This document shows positions 32,001 through 45,290 of a stretch of DNA of 64,000 bases, piece after piece. Positions within the stretch are counted from its first letter, which is position 1. Every line of letters begins with the position of its first letter. The stretch is from Stereocaulon alpinum (lineage: Eukaryota > Ascomycota > Lecanoromycetes > Lecanorales > Stereocaulaceae). Position numbers and translations under genes: made by a program. The DNA is taken from assembly GCA_018257865.1 (NCBI GenBank), contig JAEUBA010000007.1, positions 124,001 to 188,000 of the forward strand, given 5' to 3'. The notes under the pieces were generated by a model. It was not told where the DNA came from. It did no database searches and worked only from the letters and a program-made list of their open reading frames with translations.

Positions 32001-35000
32001 AGGAAGACGAAGGCTCTACAGCAAGAGGTCCTCCTACATTGGCTCGATATTCTGTCTATCATGTGGCCATCGCATTTGAGTGGCACGATGTCCTGGAGCG
32101 GCTGATCTCGAACGGATATCCTGTTGACCATGTGGCCTCCAATAAACAACGAACACCCCTCGCAGAGGCTGCTGGGCAGGGAAATGAGTGGGCCTTCAAC
32201 AGGCTTTTGGAAGCAAAAGCTGACGTTAACGCTAAGGATGCCGAGGGCAAAACTGCACTCATGATCGCAATAGATGAGGGTCATCAGAGCCTGGTGGCGC
32301 CACTCCTTCAGTATGGCGTGGACATCGATGCTCAAGATCACGATGGAGTAAGTGCACTACACATTGCAGCGGACACTGGAAGTTTGGATGCGGTCAAGTT
32401 ACTACTCGACCGAAAGCCGCTTTTGCAAGCAATGAGCGAGAAGTTTTGGAAGCAAACACCGATCCATCTGGCCGCGGAGCATGACTACGAGGAAGTCACG
32501 CGAGAGCTGCACGAGTATGGAGCTAGCTTGGAGGCGACCTGCATGGGGGGTTTTCGGCCGATGCACATTGCTGCATCTCATGATTCGCTAAAGGTCGCTC
32601 GGCTGTTGGCCACGTTGAACGCTGAGATGAATCCGCTCACAAATGATAATCGGACCGTTCTTCATATTGCTGCAGAGCACGGCAGTGTCGAATTCGTCGA
32701 GCTCGTACTTGCTACGAATCCCGACGTTAACGCGAAGGAGAAAAAGGCATCCAACACCCCGCTGCATTCAGCGGCTTCTGCTGGTAAAAATGCTGTGTGT
32801 AAGCTTCTACTTGACAGAGGTGCGAGTATAGATCTGCCTAACGTCACAAATCACACCGCGTTACATTTGGCGGTACTCGAGGGGCACGTAGAGACGGCAA
32901 AGCTTCTACTGGACTACAAGTTTAGCCCGAAGAAGGTCGCCGTTTTTGAGTCCCCTGTTCTCCACTTTGCAGCTAATGAGGGTAAGAGCGAATTAATAAC
33001 GCCGCTCATTGCTGCTGGAGCAGATCCAGAAGCATCGAACACCGACGGGCACCGAGCTCTTCATTTCGCCGCCAGAAAAGGACATACAAACTTTGTCGAG
33101 CAACTTTTCACTGCATTTCCGGATTTAGATCCGAACTCACAGGATGTGGACGGCAAGACAGCCTTGCATTCAGCAGCCATTGCTGGGCATCTTGAAACCG
33201 TTCGATTACTCCAAGGCCGAGGGGCCAGACAAGATATACAGGATACAAGTAAGAATCTGGCTATCCATTATGCTGCTTGGGAAGATCACGTCGAAGTCAT
33301 TGAACAGCTTCTTTCAGATGACAACATCAATTCCCAAGGTTATGATGGGCGAACACTACTAAGCATAGCTGCTTTACGCGGCCATAAAGACACAGTTCTT
33401 CGGCTACTTGCAAGACAAGCTATGCTTGAGTTGGCGGATGACAATCAAGTGACTCCTCTGATGCATGCAGTACAGATGAACCATGCTACAATTGCGAATC
33501 TACTCATCAAAGAAGGTGCCGACGTACACGCAAAAGACAACGAAGATAGGACCGTATTCCATCAAGCTGCTCGAAACGGAGATCATCATCTAGTGAAACT
33601 ACTCCTAGATCACGGATGCAACGCTCGAGCTGTTACCAATTTCGGTGACACACCTTTCCTCGAAGCCGTCTATTCCAACAGTCTGAAGATCATAGATCAA
33701 TTCTTGGAACACGATGTAAACGGTAGCCAAGACCAGAATAAGCTCGGCACAACCTGTGTCCATGCTGCAGCCGAAGAGGGAAATCTGCAGATGCTGATCA
33801 AGGTGCTCAATGCCGGCGCAAATCCCAACAAGGTCGACCGACTTGGCAGAAATGCCATACTGTTGGCAGCGATGGAAGGTCGACACGTCCTCATTGAGCT
33901 GTTACTAAAGCTGGGATCTGACGTCGACGGTCCAGAGGAATCCTTTTGGACGACTTTAGGTAGTGCTTGCGAAGGTGGCTACATTCGATTTGCGGAAAAA
34001 CTACTGTTCAATGAAGCCAATGTTGATAAGCCTGTAAAGCACACAAAGATGACTCCTCTCCACCATGCAGCAGCAATGCGCAAGCCTCAGATCATTCGCA
34101 GACTCATTGACCATGGCGCAGACGTGTCATCGCGAGATGTGTATGCCAACTCCCCACTTGACTACGCTTGGACGCATCCAGCGTCCTTTCTTGCAACGAG
34201 GTATCCCGAAACCAAGTACAAACCGTTAGACCCGAGCGCTCGTTCGGCTATACTTTGGAACACAATTCGAGATGTATTGAAGCGCTTGCTTTCGATTGCC
34301 ACACCGGTCAGTGTTGAAGTTGAGAATGACAGACTCTTGACCTTGGCGGTCACGGCGACCAGCTTCTTGTACATGAGAGATGAGAAATACGACCAAGTCA
34401 TCAAGTACCTATTCATGGAACTCACTTTTGGCACCGAATCAGCTGATCTTCGACTCAACCTTGACTGTGACATGTGCAGCATCTCACTTAATCGTTTCGA
34501 CCTTTATATCTGCCGGCAATGTCACGAAGTACGCTTGTGTACAAAGTGCCACGAAAACTACACAACAGGCGGGAAGACTCCCAATAGTACCCCTGATGGC
34601 ATTAGGGAATTAGAGCAGCTCGAAAAGGCCATTCAGCCAATGAAAGAAGCTATGCTCCCAATTATCGATGGAATGCGCCTTCAATCTGTATTCTTTGTTT
34701 TCAGCTTTTTCACATCGTTTCAGACATGGGCAGATAAAAAACGAAAAGAGTACGAAGCCTGGGAGTCTAAACACAATGAGGATGGCCACTATAAGTCTAG
34801 AAAACGCCCCGGCCAACAGCTTCTGAACTTGCTTGAGGAGATTACTCAGTTAGCTAAGAGCAATGCAAACAAAGGGCTTGATTTTGACGAGGAGGAGAGG
34901 GAGGATTGTGCGGCTCTCATCAAGAAGCTCTCCGATTATCATCGCTCTTATAATGTTGTGAAGGATCACGACGAGTTCTACTGCTCTGGCCATGAGTACC

Positions 35001-36076
35001 TTCACGTGTCGAAGAAGGAATATGACCAAGTGGTTCTGGATAGCCACATCTTTCAGCCAAATCGTCGTCTATCCAGCGAATGGATTTGTGAGCTGCTGGG
35101 AAAGTGTCCCTCGGTGGACACTGCAAATGAGACACGAATAGAGCCTGCGCAGACACCAAGCGAGGAAAGGTTAAGAACGCCGGCAGAGCGCCAGCAACCT
35201 AGGGACAGCAATGTGCGAGAAAAGAAAATTCCCGGTAAGGCATACCTTCCAGGTGTTATGACTGCCATGCCAGACGAATCACTCAACCAGGTGACAGATG
35301 ACAATAAAGCGGGGGTCCTAATAAGCCAAGATGAGATATTGTCATCGGATGTTAACGAAACTCAAAGCAAAGACCATGCAGCTCCAGACAAACCAAGCGA
35401 AGCCCCAGGCGAAATCCGTCCGAAGATGCCACAAGGTTTACGGTCCTCCTTCGCGCTAGCCCTTCCTCAATCAAGCGCTTCTGACGATGAAGGGCATAAG
35501 CCAATGACAGATGACAAGCCACTCATCGAGGAACTACGCTCTCCTTCTGATGCCGCTGCTGCATTCTCAAGCTTGAAAGGTGCCGAGGACGAGACCTCCG
35601 CAGGCCGAATCTCCAACACCAAAAGATTTACCGCGGAGCTACTGGGTAGGCATCACAACATGGTCCGGAGAGTCACTTCGCCAATGGTGGACACCGACGA
35701 TCCATTCGAAGAACGGTCTCCCATACGCAGATCCACAGCACCACTCTCAATGCTCCTCAAAACACAGGATAGAAATGATCCAAAAACAACCATAGGGTCC
35801 GGAGAGACCTCTCTCATCGAAGAGCCAGGTTCCTTCCCCCACAACCAAGACCCCGCAGAAGAACCCTCTGGACAGTCAAACACCACAAAACCCAAAATCG
35901 CCGTCAACATATCCAACACAGACAACTACGGACGCCTCATAATGCTAGCGTTGACTGTAGCCGAGAGCATCTTCCCTGGCTTCGGAGATACATTTATCAC
36001 GCGCAGGCTAGAACTAGGGGATTTAGCGGACTACTCACTGCAAGTGCAAGTGCAGAGACCGGATCAAGAGGGATAG
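29070..36076 (+). CDS. NACHT-ankyrin STAND (NLR-like) protein with ZZ-like zinc finger
   Basis: Four exons, 29070-29197, 29248-29620, 29785-30328 and 30375-36076; 2248 residues, phases 2/0/1 consistent. The joint VERE|AKREL removes a stop. Architecture: a Pro/Ala-rich start; a helical N-domain at about 45-290 (RAFFLKYATGSIDSFSGVVE; KLYVDDEGNRRSGLKVFGKS) resembling the DUF7708-type effector-side domain of fungal STANDs; a coiled coil at about 290-355. The NACHT domain has Walker A GRPGCGKS at 405-412, Walker B FIIVDGLDEL near 504-513, and a winged-helix part with LFHPSLRDYL. About twenty ankyrin repeats span about 835-1610. A Cys/His cluster CDMC...CRQC...CTKCHENY at about 1710-1745 is ZZ-finger-like. 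The 450-residue tail is acidic, Ser/Pro-rich and disordered. STANDs act as ligand-gated switches in fungal self/non-self recognition; the ligand here is unknown. The exact start (exon 1) is the least certain part. Confidence 0.85.
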
Positions 36077-37479
36077 ATAAAGATAGGCTTTGAGCCACAC
36101 GTGTCGAGTTTGCGAAATGGGAGACATTCACAAGGTCTCAAGAACCCTGTCACGCAGATGTGAAGTGCAGAACTCACCACAACCATCAATCCACCACTCC
36201 CCAAAAATCCCCACGCGCAAAACAAACAAAGTCGTAGGGCGAAATAGTATCCTTAATACTACATCCCAAATGGACTCTTATACAACAGAAGCCGAGATTC
36301 GAAACCTTTACCTAGGCATGGTGAAAGTGAGGGTTAATAGCGTGTTTCGAGTACCTGGATATTCGAGGGTGCATATCCACCACTTTCGTATTTATTTCAA
36401 TGATATGTACGTTAAAAAGGAACGTCAAGCGCTTCTTTTATATCGTTCTTCCTGCTCGGATTCGAGCGTAGGTTTAGTAGCTTTGATTGGGTATGAGGTA
36501 GTCTAATGTAGCTGTAAGAGGTGCGTTGTAGTACGTTCACACAACCACTGCTAGGGAATTCGGAGACAACCTTGGCGGTGTCTGCTAATGGCACATGTCT
36601 TCGAATTTATTTGGATTATGCTGATTGAGTAGGTGGGTGTTTGGATAGTTATCATGTGGGAAGTAGTCTAGAGGTCAATCCAGCCATGTTTGTATTTAGT
36701 GAGGGCTACGAAAGCTGCTAGAGATGGGTACTCGTTAGTCTCTACAGTAGGATGATATTGATATGATAGGCTGAATCAATGGAAAAGCTTAGTTGTGTAT
36801 GGCATGCTAGAAGAAGAAATTCGAGTATTAGGGGCGGCATTGAGATCTACAGGTGGAAGTGAACATATTGAAGTCGCAGTGAAAGAGTCAGGGTGGCACC
36901 TGGAATGATTTAAAACGCTAGTAGTCTTTGTGAAGGGCCTTTGCAGGAGCATGCTATCTTTGATTGCTATCATAAGGACGCAGGGCGAGTCCCATTGTCC
37001 TAGAGTACGTCATTGACGTAACCGTTTGAGCCAATTTATGAAGGTAAGGTCGATGGAATTGTGCTGAAGGTGCCTTTTGGTGGAGGTGAGAGTGGCGTAG
37101 TTGTGCATTGTTGTGGTAAGAGGTGATGCAAGCATGGTGGTGGGTGAAATCATGAGGAGATTAGAATCGAAAGTATAAAGAAATCCGTTTTTCCGGTGCC
37201 ACGCCCGCTTGCGCCTGTTGCGATAGATTGCTGCGATTAACAGACAACCTCAAGGTCTGAAAGAGAAAAGATCCAGGGTAGCTCCAATTAGGTGTAGATG
37301 TTGTTGGCCCAAATGCTGGTGCGTGGTCGGTTCAACAATGGATTAGTTGTAGCTGCCAAAGAATTTCGCACATCGTATCCTGTAGCTGTCGTCGGTCGAA
37401 TTCGTCTGCTCGGTCATACTGTCGTTCCGTTCATTGACATTGTACGCAAGTGCGGGCTGTGGTGGGGCCCGAGACAGGT
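36077..37479. other. Convergent intergenic region
   Basis: 1.4 kb between two convergent 3' ends. A plus-strand open frame at 36090-36506 has no motif or splice support. Nothing else is seen. Confidence 0.4.
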
Positions 37480-38282
37480 TTACCACCCGCCTCCACCTCC
37501 ACCGCTCTGCTGGTCATAGGCTTGACGACCTCCTCCCCCACCGCCGCCATAAGATTGTCCACCTCCGGAGTAGTGCTGACCGCCGCCGTAGCCTTGTTGA
37601 ACTGTCAGCGTTCTGCGACTGAGTATAGAGGGCAGGGGAAGGTTGTCAACGTACTGCCGCGACCACCACCTCCGTATGATCCACCACCGCCACCTTCGCG
37701 TCCACCACCGTAGCCTCCTCCGCCTCCGCCTATTACAAATTAGTCATTAAACCGGAATGATACGACTTGAACGTACCGTATCCACCTCCACCTCCTCCAT
37801 AGCTTCCTCCTCCACCTTGGTTGTAGCCACCACGACCACCGCCGTAGGAGCCACCTCCTCCTCCGCCGCCTGAACCACGCTCCGATGCTTTATCAACACG
37901 AATGGTGCGACCATCGAACCTGAGAGTTCTTAGCAGACTTCTTAGTATAGGGCATGTACTGGCGGCTGCTTACTCGATGTTGTTCATCTGCGCAATTGCG
38001 GCCTCGGCATCCTGGTCTTGGCTATACTTGACAAAGCCAAAGCCACGGCTACGGCCGGTATCTCGATCCTTGACGACGACCTATCTACCGTTTAGTAGGT
38101 TGAGCGCTGGGGGTGTAGGGTGTATGCGACATACAGCTTCTTCGACTTGACCGAATTCTTCGAATTTTGCACGCAGAGCGGCATCGTCGGTGTGCCATGC
38201 AAGGCCACTGCAGCGTTGTTAGACTCTGGTGGCCATCATGATTGATGATGAAGTTGACTTACCCAATGAAGAGCTTCGACAT
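37480..38282 (-). CDS. Glycine-rich RNA-binding protein (single RRM)
   Basis: Six small exons, 38282-38263, 38207-38135, 38080-37974, 37919-37777, 37729-37655 and 37601-37480; 179 residues in frame throughout. The RRM fills residues 1-80: RNP2 KLFIGGLAW at 3-11, [23 protein letters not shown]1 [12 protein letters not shown], then [14 protein letters not shown]. The rest is a Gly/Tyr/Ser/Arg-rich tail ([13 protein letters not shown] repeats, one QQ pair) ending GGGGW. This is the plan of cold-inducible/glycine-rich RNA-binding proteins (GRP7, CIRBP type), which shuttle and act in mRNA stability and stress response. Five introns of about 43-105 bp in a 180-codon gene is dense and suits intron-dependent or alternative-splicing regulation, known for GRPs in other lineages but unproven here. 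The upstream leader (sense strand, 38540-38710) is strongly pyrimidine-rich. Confidence 0.9.
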
Positions 38283-39654
38283 GGTGAAGTGAAGTTGCGT
38301 TCAGCGATTGTTTGGGCTAACACATTCTCAATCTCAAGACTCTCACACAAGCCACATGACCTCCGAAGGAACGCGAAATAGAGGAAGTCTTTTGAACACG
38401 GAATACATCGATGCAGTACATGACCGGCGAATGAGAGTAAGGAGGACTGGGCAGTTCAGAGGCATTGGAGCAGTAGCAGAGCTGACGAACATAGCAAGGT
38501 CCTTCGATGGAATTGTTGCTAATTGAGATGTGGGGTTACGCGTAGTCCAGCAACTGGGTAATGGAAAAGATCCTCCGAGACAAAAAGAAACAGTCCTGAA
38601 AAAGCGGACTGTGATGGATTTGAGAGGTGATGGTAGTGTATTGTGTAGGAAGAAAGAAAAGAAAGAGGGAAAGAGGGAAAGTGGGATGTTTGATTGAATT
38701 TTTGGTTCAAATGCCCCGCTACTGCACAGACGCTAAGCCCTACCTAGGCTGCCGCTAAGTCATCATTGGACCCTTTATCGGCTCGATCGTTTTTTCCTTT
38801 TTCGCTTCAACGGTCTCCATCATGACCCACACTTTTGCCTCTAACTCGCCTCTACCACAAGTACAGTAGCCTCCAGCTCCCCCCGATTCAAATCGCTGAT
38901 GCACTCTCGGCAGTCTAGAAGCTGGTGCCGGTGATCTCTTAAGCATTGACCAGGTGTCCGTGTATCTTGGGCCCTTGGGGACTGGCCCGATGCAGCATCT
39001 AGATTCTTCATTGCTCGTCAATTGGCGGAGCCTTGGAAGAGGCGTCGACGGCTTCTTACCCATATGCAATGCGCCTTCCAATCACCGGCTTGAGAGGCTG
39101 CATCTACGATGCTAAGGGCAGTCTATCGATGCTATAAGCCCCTCAACTGGATCTTTGATCGCCAAGGGTCCGTGCTAGACGCGGGCTCTAACCTCTACTT
39201 GCCACCCTGCCGTCATGTCATTGGGCCCGAGGAGTGGGAAACCAACTTCGGATATCACTTTCCACCACCTTGCCTTCTGCTTACATCGACCGCACCATCG
39301 GAGCACACCATTGGTATTGTACATGATATCATGTATATTCTTGAAGTGAAGGCGATGAGAGCCGACACCTGTGGCGCAGTCCGAAGGCGAATGACCATGC
39401 AGTACCTTCTATGATGAGATAGGATAATTTCATTTCGAAGTCTTATCAAGACAGATGATAGAGATTTAGACCTGTCACAATCATTGTCCGTGCAGCGTGC
39501 CTGAAACGGCAAGACCGACTCTCACCGTCGTGCCTTCCGTGTAGAGTATCGCTTCTTCAAGCGCTAATTAAGTCCTACTCCATATTTCTGCTTACACAAC
39601 ACAGTAAATCTAGGATCTTCTGGATGCGGCTAATATCACTCAATATCCCTAGCC
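38283..39654. other. Divergent upstream region
   Basis: Shared by the glycine-rich protein gene (minus) and the unknown nuclear-protein gene (plus). An A/G-rich run at 38640-38700 (GAAAGAAAAGAAAGAGGG) is a polypyrimidine tract in the sense of the GRP gene. An open frame at 39109-39414 has no support. Confidence 0.4.
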
Positions 39655-42600
39655 ATGTCTGCTGTTGAGCGGCAATCGCCTAGAGCTGCAATACTAAGCT
39701 GGCTTAACAAGACGAAGAGTAACTCTACGGCTGTTCCCAATTGCGCAGACGATGAGCCACACGGCCAAAGTCTCAAACCAAGTTATCGCTCAAGACGAGA
39801 GAAGCAAGGGACTAGACCCTCAATTGAGAACACGGGCCATGACGAACATCGACTTCGTTCGAAGCGTCGGATAGAAGGAGAAGTCCATGAAGCCTCAAAG
39901 CGTAAAACGTACAGCAGTATCCCACTAGAATCTTACGGAGAGGAACATGCAAGGTACCGGTCAAAGTTGCAACCCAGCGCTTCTAACTCCGCTGAGGCTC
40001 TGGGGCTCCAAGCGCCTTTTCGCAACTTCAGAGACCGAGATGATGACCCTCACGTTAAGGCCAATGATCCTGCTCGGCAACGGAAACGAAGACGCAAAGC
40101 ATCATCCACGACCTCATACCTAGAACCAGCAGCACCCGAAGGCTTTATAGATGGTGAGGATGGGCAGCAAAGGCCGGACTATCGGCTGAAGCCTAGCAAA
40201 CAAACACCAAGTGACGCAGACGATTCATGCTCAACAAGAAGATCACAACGAATCACCCCGGCAAAAGTTTCTCTAGAGAGGCTGACAAGGTCGTATGAAC
40301 GACGGCCGAGATATAAAACGCGAGAAGATCGCTACGAGCCGAAAGAAGCCACCAGCGGTAAGAGAAAGGTCGCCAGGGAAGACGGCGAGAAGAAGAAAAA
40401 GAAGCAAAAGAAGTACAAGCGAAGGGAGAAGTCAGGAGCAGCGCTAATGCACGATTTCGCGGCTCAGAACGTATCACATAACCGACTTACGGTGAGACTA
40501 TCTTAGATAGACCAATGCACCTGGATGCTTCATGCTGATACGAGATTTAGCTGCAGCCAACAAAGACTCTAGGCCTTTTCGGCAAAGGTAGAGCGTCCTC
40601 GCCGGTCAAGAGAAAAGGCTGTGGGTACATCACCTTGCACATTTAGGAGCGACACTAACATTGTCATCTATAAGTGCCTGATCTTGCCTTTTCTGAGACG
40701 GCTTTCTTGAAGTCTCGTCGAGCGCAAGCCGAGGATCCCGCAGCCCACAAAGAAGATAGGCCTCCGCCTAAGAAGAGCCGAAAGAGCACCAAGGTTGCAG
40801 ACACCGCAGCAGAGATATCAAGATACTTTACGTCTGCGAGAGTCCCACGTCGAGATGCTCCTAGGCCTGGAGAGAACCCGCAACAGAAAGAGATGCAGAG
40901 ACGCCCAATGAACTACGACTCACCCCCAGCTTTTATAGAATTACCGGACAAGCCATTCCTAGGATTCGGAAGCTGTGGCGTTTCCGTATCTCCAGTGAAG
41001 GAGCTCGACAGTCAGACGTTGAAAGATCTCGAGCGTCGGCTTACTCGATCACCGAGTCGTTCAATGACCTACTTTACTTGGTCACAAAGTGGAATTCAAT
41101 CACAAGCCTCTCGGCATGGTAGTCTAGTTCCCTTGGAGACATCACGAAACTCCAACCTCAGAAGAAGCTCGCCTGCCTCAGCTAAGCTAGAAAGACCAAA
41201 TCTACCTGTTCCTTCACCAAAGGTTCCAAACGTCTTTGGTGGCTACCGTGACGCTGCGACGGGCACCACTCCTCCAAGCAGACACTGCAATGAAGCCTTG
41301 AACAGGACGGCTACTCTTCTGCCTCTTGATAATGGACGCTCTCATTCAGGTTCTCATTCCTCGGAGCGTCACCAGACTGCAGAGCCAGAAAGCAACCACA
41401 ACGAGCGAAATTCAATATCGGCGGAGGCTATGCCTAGCAGAGAAGGGGCTGGCAAAATCACTATCACAATGAAGGAGCCTAGATTACGGAAGCAACTCTC
41501 TAGCGGCGATATCCAGCCTTGCGTAAAGCTCAAGCTTCGTGAAGAAGAGCTGGAACGTAACGTTCATGCCTCCGTAACTCAACCCGTACACCGTTCCGTC
41601 TATCCGCCATCACCCGACCCGGTTGAAGTGGTGCTGGAAAATTTGCTACGAGAGAACAGGTATCACAACATTACAGACGCGACACCCTCAACGAATGATA
41701 GCTCAGGACGACATGATTCGATGCGGGCAGCAGCTGCTAGACCCGTTAGGTCTCCACTTATACATCCTCAATGCTTCGAACTCCATCCGCGTGTTGGCGA
41801 AGCGTCAAGTCCTAGCTTGCCACTGGAGTACGTAGCCTCAGGATTTAATATAGGTGGACATTCTCAGCAACACCAAGATATAAACACTCTAGGACATAAG
41901 ACTCAGGATTCTGCCCCAACAATGTCAAGGCATAGATTGAGGTCTTCGAATAGACCGACAGCCATAGACTACGCACCAGATCGGCTTCCAAATCCCGACA
42001 GAAGTAAAGTTGATTCCAGAAATGCTTGGAATGGCTATAACACTATCTATGAAAGTCAGCAGGATGCAGCAGACGCTCCTTTGCATGAGGATCAGCCTTA
42101 CGGGACAGAACGTGGAAATATGAACGATGAAATCCTTACTCGGCCACACTCAGGTGTCGCTACGTCTGCGTTTCTCACCTGCGAGGAAGAAGGCCATCCG
42201 ATAGAGATGGAAGGTCGTTCCGGTGACTATGTACGTGATCTTTACCCTGGACAGAACGCGGTGCATGACGAATGTGCCTACACGGAACAAGGACCACTGC
42301 AGAATGACCCCTGGATGAATCAAGATCAGAGCGAAGGTGTTCGGAATGATATGGAGGAACCTCTACTTACAGAACGACACTATGACCATCACAATATTGG
42401 CCGGGAGAATCTTGTTTTAGAATATGAAAGTGCACCTCATCAACGAGAGATTGAAACAGGGTACCGAGATACTCGCCAGCAGCACATCGCCGCCCATTTT
42501 CGTGAGCAAGAACCTAATGTAACTCTTAAGAGAGGCGATTCCCACCCGTGGCTGCCCGATATTAAGTCTTCTTTCTCTATCGAACGTCCAAGAACTTGGG

Positions 42601-42674
42601 AGACAACGGCTGTCCACGGCCAGCAGGATGATCCGGCACTCTCTGGCTTCTGGACACCACATAAGTTGTACTGA
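39655..42674 (+). CDS. Large basic protein of unknown function, probably nuclear
   Basis: Three exons, 39655-40491, 40551-40620 and 40675-42674; 968 residues. The splice joints give LQPTKTLGLFGKGRASSPVK and KGLPDLAFSETAFLKS. I recognise this GLFxKGRAS...LPDLxFSExxFL block, and the later EISRYFTSA and ELPDKPFLGFGSCG blocks, as recurring in Pezizomycotina orthologues, without a known function. The N-terminal 280 residues are highly basic, with several nuclear-localisation-like clusters (RQRKRRRKAS, KKKKKQKKYKRREK). The rest is predicted disordered, polar and Ser/Pro/Arg-rich, with short conserved islands such as SRSMTYFTWSQSG, EEELERNVHASV and PVEVVLENLL. No enzyme fold is seen. A scaffold or chromatin/DNA-repair adaptor would fit, but that is speculation. 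Confidence 0.7.
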
Positions 42675-43126
42675 CTGCTGTCAGGCAGACACTCTCCACG
42701 ATATGAGTATTGGAGCAATGCGATGATTCTTTTGATATCTTTGGGCCGACGAGAGGACTGTCTACATCAAATAATCTACTCTAACACCTCTAGAAAGGTC
42801 ACGAATGCTGTTATGAATGTAAAGTATCACTACACTCCATTTCCCTGTTCGTCTGGACAACGGTATGACACATGGATTGGTATAATTACAGTATATGAGT
42901 TATGTACCGATTTTCCGCCAGCTTTTATGTACTTATGCCAAAGGGTCGGTGTATCTAAGCGTGGGTATATTATGCCATATTCGCCCAACTTTGACGGAGG
43001 CACGTCCTCATGCAAACGCCACGAATGCTTCGCCATGCCCCGCATCGCTGAGAAATGCCAATCAGAGCCACCACTTAGCCAATGAAAGTGCATGCGACTA
43101 TACAACAGAAGTCCCACCACGCCCGC
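42675..43126. other. Convergent intergenic region
   Basis: 452 bp between convergent 3' ends. No gene seen. Confidence 0.5.
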
Positions 43127-45290
43127 TTATACGTTGGTATCTCCTCCAACTTTTCCATCCCTATTCTCCACAGCCATGCTATTCCGCCCACTAACCCCCC
43201 CACTCACCCTCGACAACCGCTTATTCTCCTTCCTCTCAGCATCAGCACTCATCCTCTCAAGCCGCTTACCCTCCCGCTTCTCCTTTTTCTCCCGCTCCCT
43301 CTCCAACCTATTTTTCTCTTCCTCTTCTAAACCCGTCTTATGCACCTCGTGCGTCTTTTTCAGTTTCTTGTTTCCGATGAATGCGGCGGCTACTATTGAT
43401 GTGGCGGATATACACACGTAGAATATCCACATTGTTCGTAGGCTGGCTGTGTAGACGCCCGTAGCTACTGAGCGGCCGGGCTCAGGGAGATTTTTGAGGA
43501 TACCTGTTGCGGCGCCTGCGCCGCCGCCGCCTATTTCTTGGGCTAGAGATGGGCCGAGGGCGGCGCGGAGGGTGGATTCGCGGTTCATCATTCCGTTTTG
43601 GAAGATGACGCCGCCGATGACAACGGAGATGGAGGTTGCGAGTTGGCGGACGAAACCGAATGTTGCTGTTGCGGTGGCGATGTCGCGGGGTTCGACGTTG
43701 GTTTGGAGGGCGATGAGGGGGGCTTGGAAGTTGGGGCCGACGCCTATGCCGGCTATGACTTGGAAGGGGAAGATGCGGCCCCATGTGCGGCCGTTGGGGA
43801 GGTCGATGTAGAGGCCGAAACCGATGGTCATGAAGAGGACGCCGAGGTAGATGGGGGGGAGGTATTGGCCTGTTTTTTTGATGAAGATGCCGACTATTAT
43901 TGAGGCGATGGAGAGGGAGAGGACGAAGGGGAAGAGGTAGACGCCTGAGAGGATGGGGTTGGCGCCGAGGACGGCTTGGAAGTAGAGCGGGTAGAAGTAG
44001 GCGCCGGAGATGAAGACGAAGCCGTGGACGAAGCAGACTGCTAGGGAGGCGATGTTGGAGCGAACGCTGAAGAGTTTGAGGGGCATCATGGGGTATCTTG
44101 CTAGTTTCCATTCGTTGAGGAAGAAGAGGATTATGGTGAGGACGCCGAAGACTAGGAGGGAGAGGACGGTGGCTGAGGTCCAGGGGAAGGAGACGCCGCC
44201 GTATTCGAGGCCTAGGAGGAACATTATTGTGCCGCCTGTTATTGTTATCACACCGATCCAGTCGATGGCTTTCAGGCCGGCGATGATTGGGGTTTTGGGG
44301 GTTTCGACATCAAGGAAAACGAGGATAATGACGAAGGCGAGGGCGTCGAATGGGACTGAAGGGTTTGTTAGCTGGCGCGGATTCCGAAGGACAGGCAAGG
44401 CGGGAGGGCATACGATTGATGTAAAAACACCATCTCCAAGAGACCTTTTGTGTGAAGACGCCTCCAAGAACCGGTCCAACAGCACTCGCTAAGCCCCATA
44501 CTCCGCCAATCATGCCAAAGTACTTCCCACGTTCTCTGTCCAAGTGTCAGTCTCGCAAACCTCCTTCAATTGCGCGATATGGCATACCTCTGACTAAATA
44601 GATCACTGATGCAAATGTTGGCCAGGATTATCAAGCCTCCACCACCTATGCCTTGTACGACTCTTCCGGCGAGCAGCATTTGGATATTGATACTCAAACC
44701 CGCTATGAGAGATCCCACAAAGAACAAAGCATTGGCGACCAATATGATGGGTTTCCGGCCCCATATATCGCTGAATTTGCCCCATGTTGGCGTCGATGAT
44801 GCGGCAGCTAGAAGGTATGCGGATCCTATCCATGTGTAGTCGGCCTGTGAAGAGTGAAGACGGGCTGTGATGGTGGGAACGGCTGTTGTAACAATTGTCT
44901 ATCCATGCGTAAGTCATTGAAGCACAAACCCCAAGGAGGCAACTCACGGTATCTAAAGCTGCAAGAAAGACCGCGATCTGGAATATGCAGTCAGCATTAC
45001 GCGCATTACAAGGTTCGAACCGCATCCCGACTCACGCAAAGTGATCCCATAATTAGAGCGACCTTTCCTTTGCTACGCTCAGGCGCCTGAGGCTGTCCTT
45101 GCATCTTCTCCCCAACAGGCTGTTCGCCAACCCCATCTGAAGACGAGGGCGCTGGGCTCTCGCCATTCTGCTTTTCTGATAATGGATCTCCGCCATGTTC
45201 TTTGTCGGTAGCTCCTGGTCCTGCTACAGTTGCATCTGCAACCGCCTCAAGGCGCTCCGCCTGGGAAGGTTCTTGAATGGTGGCGGGCAT
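43127..45290 (-). CDS. MFS efflux transporter, DHA2 (14-spanner) type
   Basis: Five exons, 45290-45036, 44977-44948, 44898-44588, 44535-44414 and 44355-43127; 648 residues, all phases fit. A hydrophilic N-tail of about 75 residues precedes the first membrane segment. The DHA2 motif [17 protein letters not shown] (exons 2/3, exon 2 only 30 bp) is followed by [20 protein letters not shown], the motif-A region [11 protein letters not shown], and [17 protein letters not shown]. Motif C appears as [20 protein letters not shown] with FYINLPF. Fourteen segments can be counted. The C-tail of about 80 residues is highly charged ([20 protein letters not shown]). DHA2 proteins export drugs, toxins or siderophores by proton antiport. 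No biosynthetic cluster adjoins, so the substrate is open. Confidence 0.9.

Noticed and set aside
37441..37740. Pro-rich plus-strand frames (PPPPP runs)
   Set aside because: Antisense of the glycine-rich tail of the RRM protein.
43482..44111. 209-codon His/Pro/Arg-rich frame in the MFS gene
   Set aside because: Frame-shifted reading of the skewed MFS exon. The MFS frame carries all the transporter motifs.
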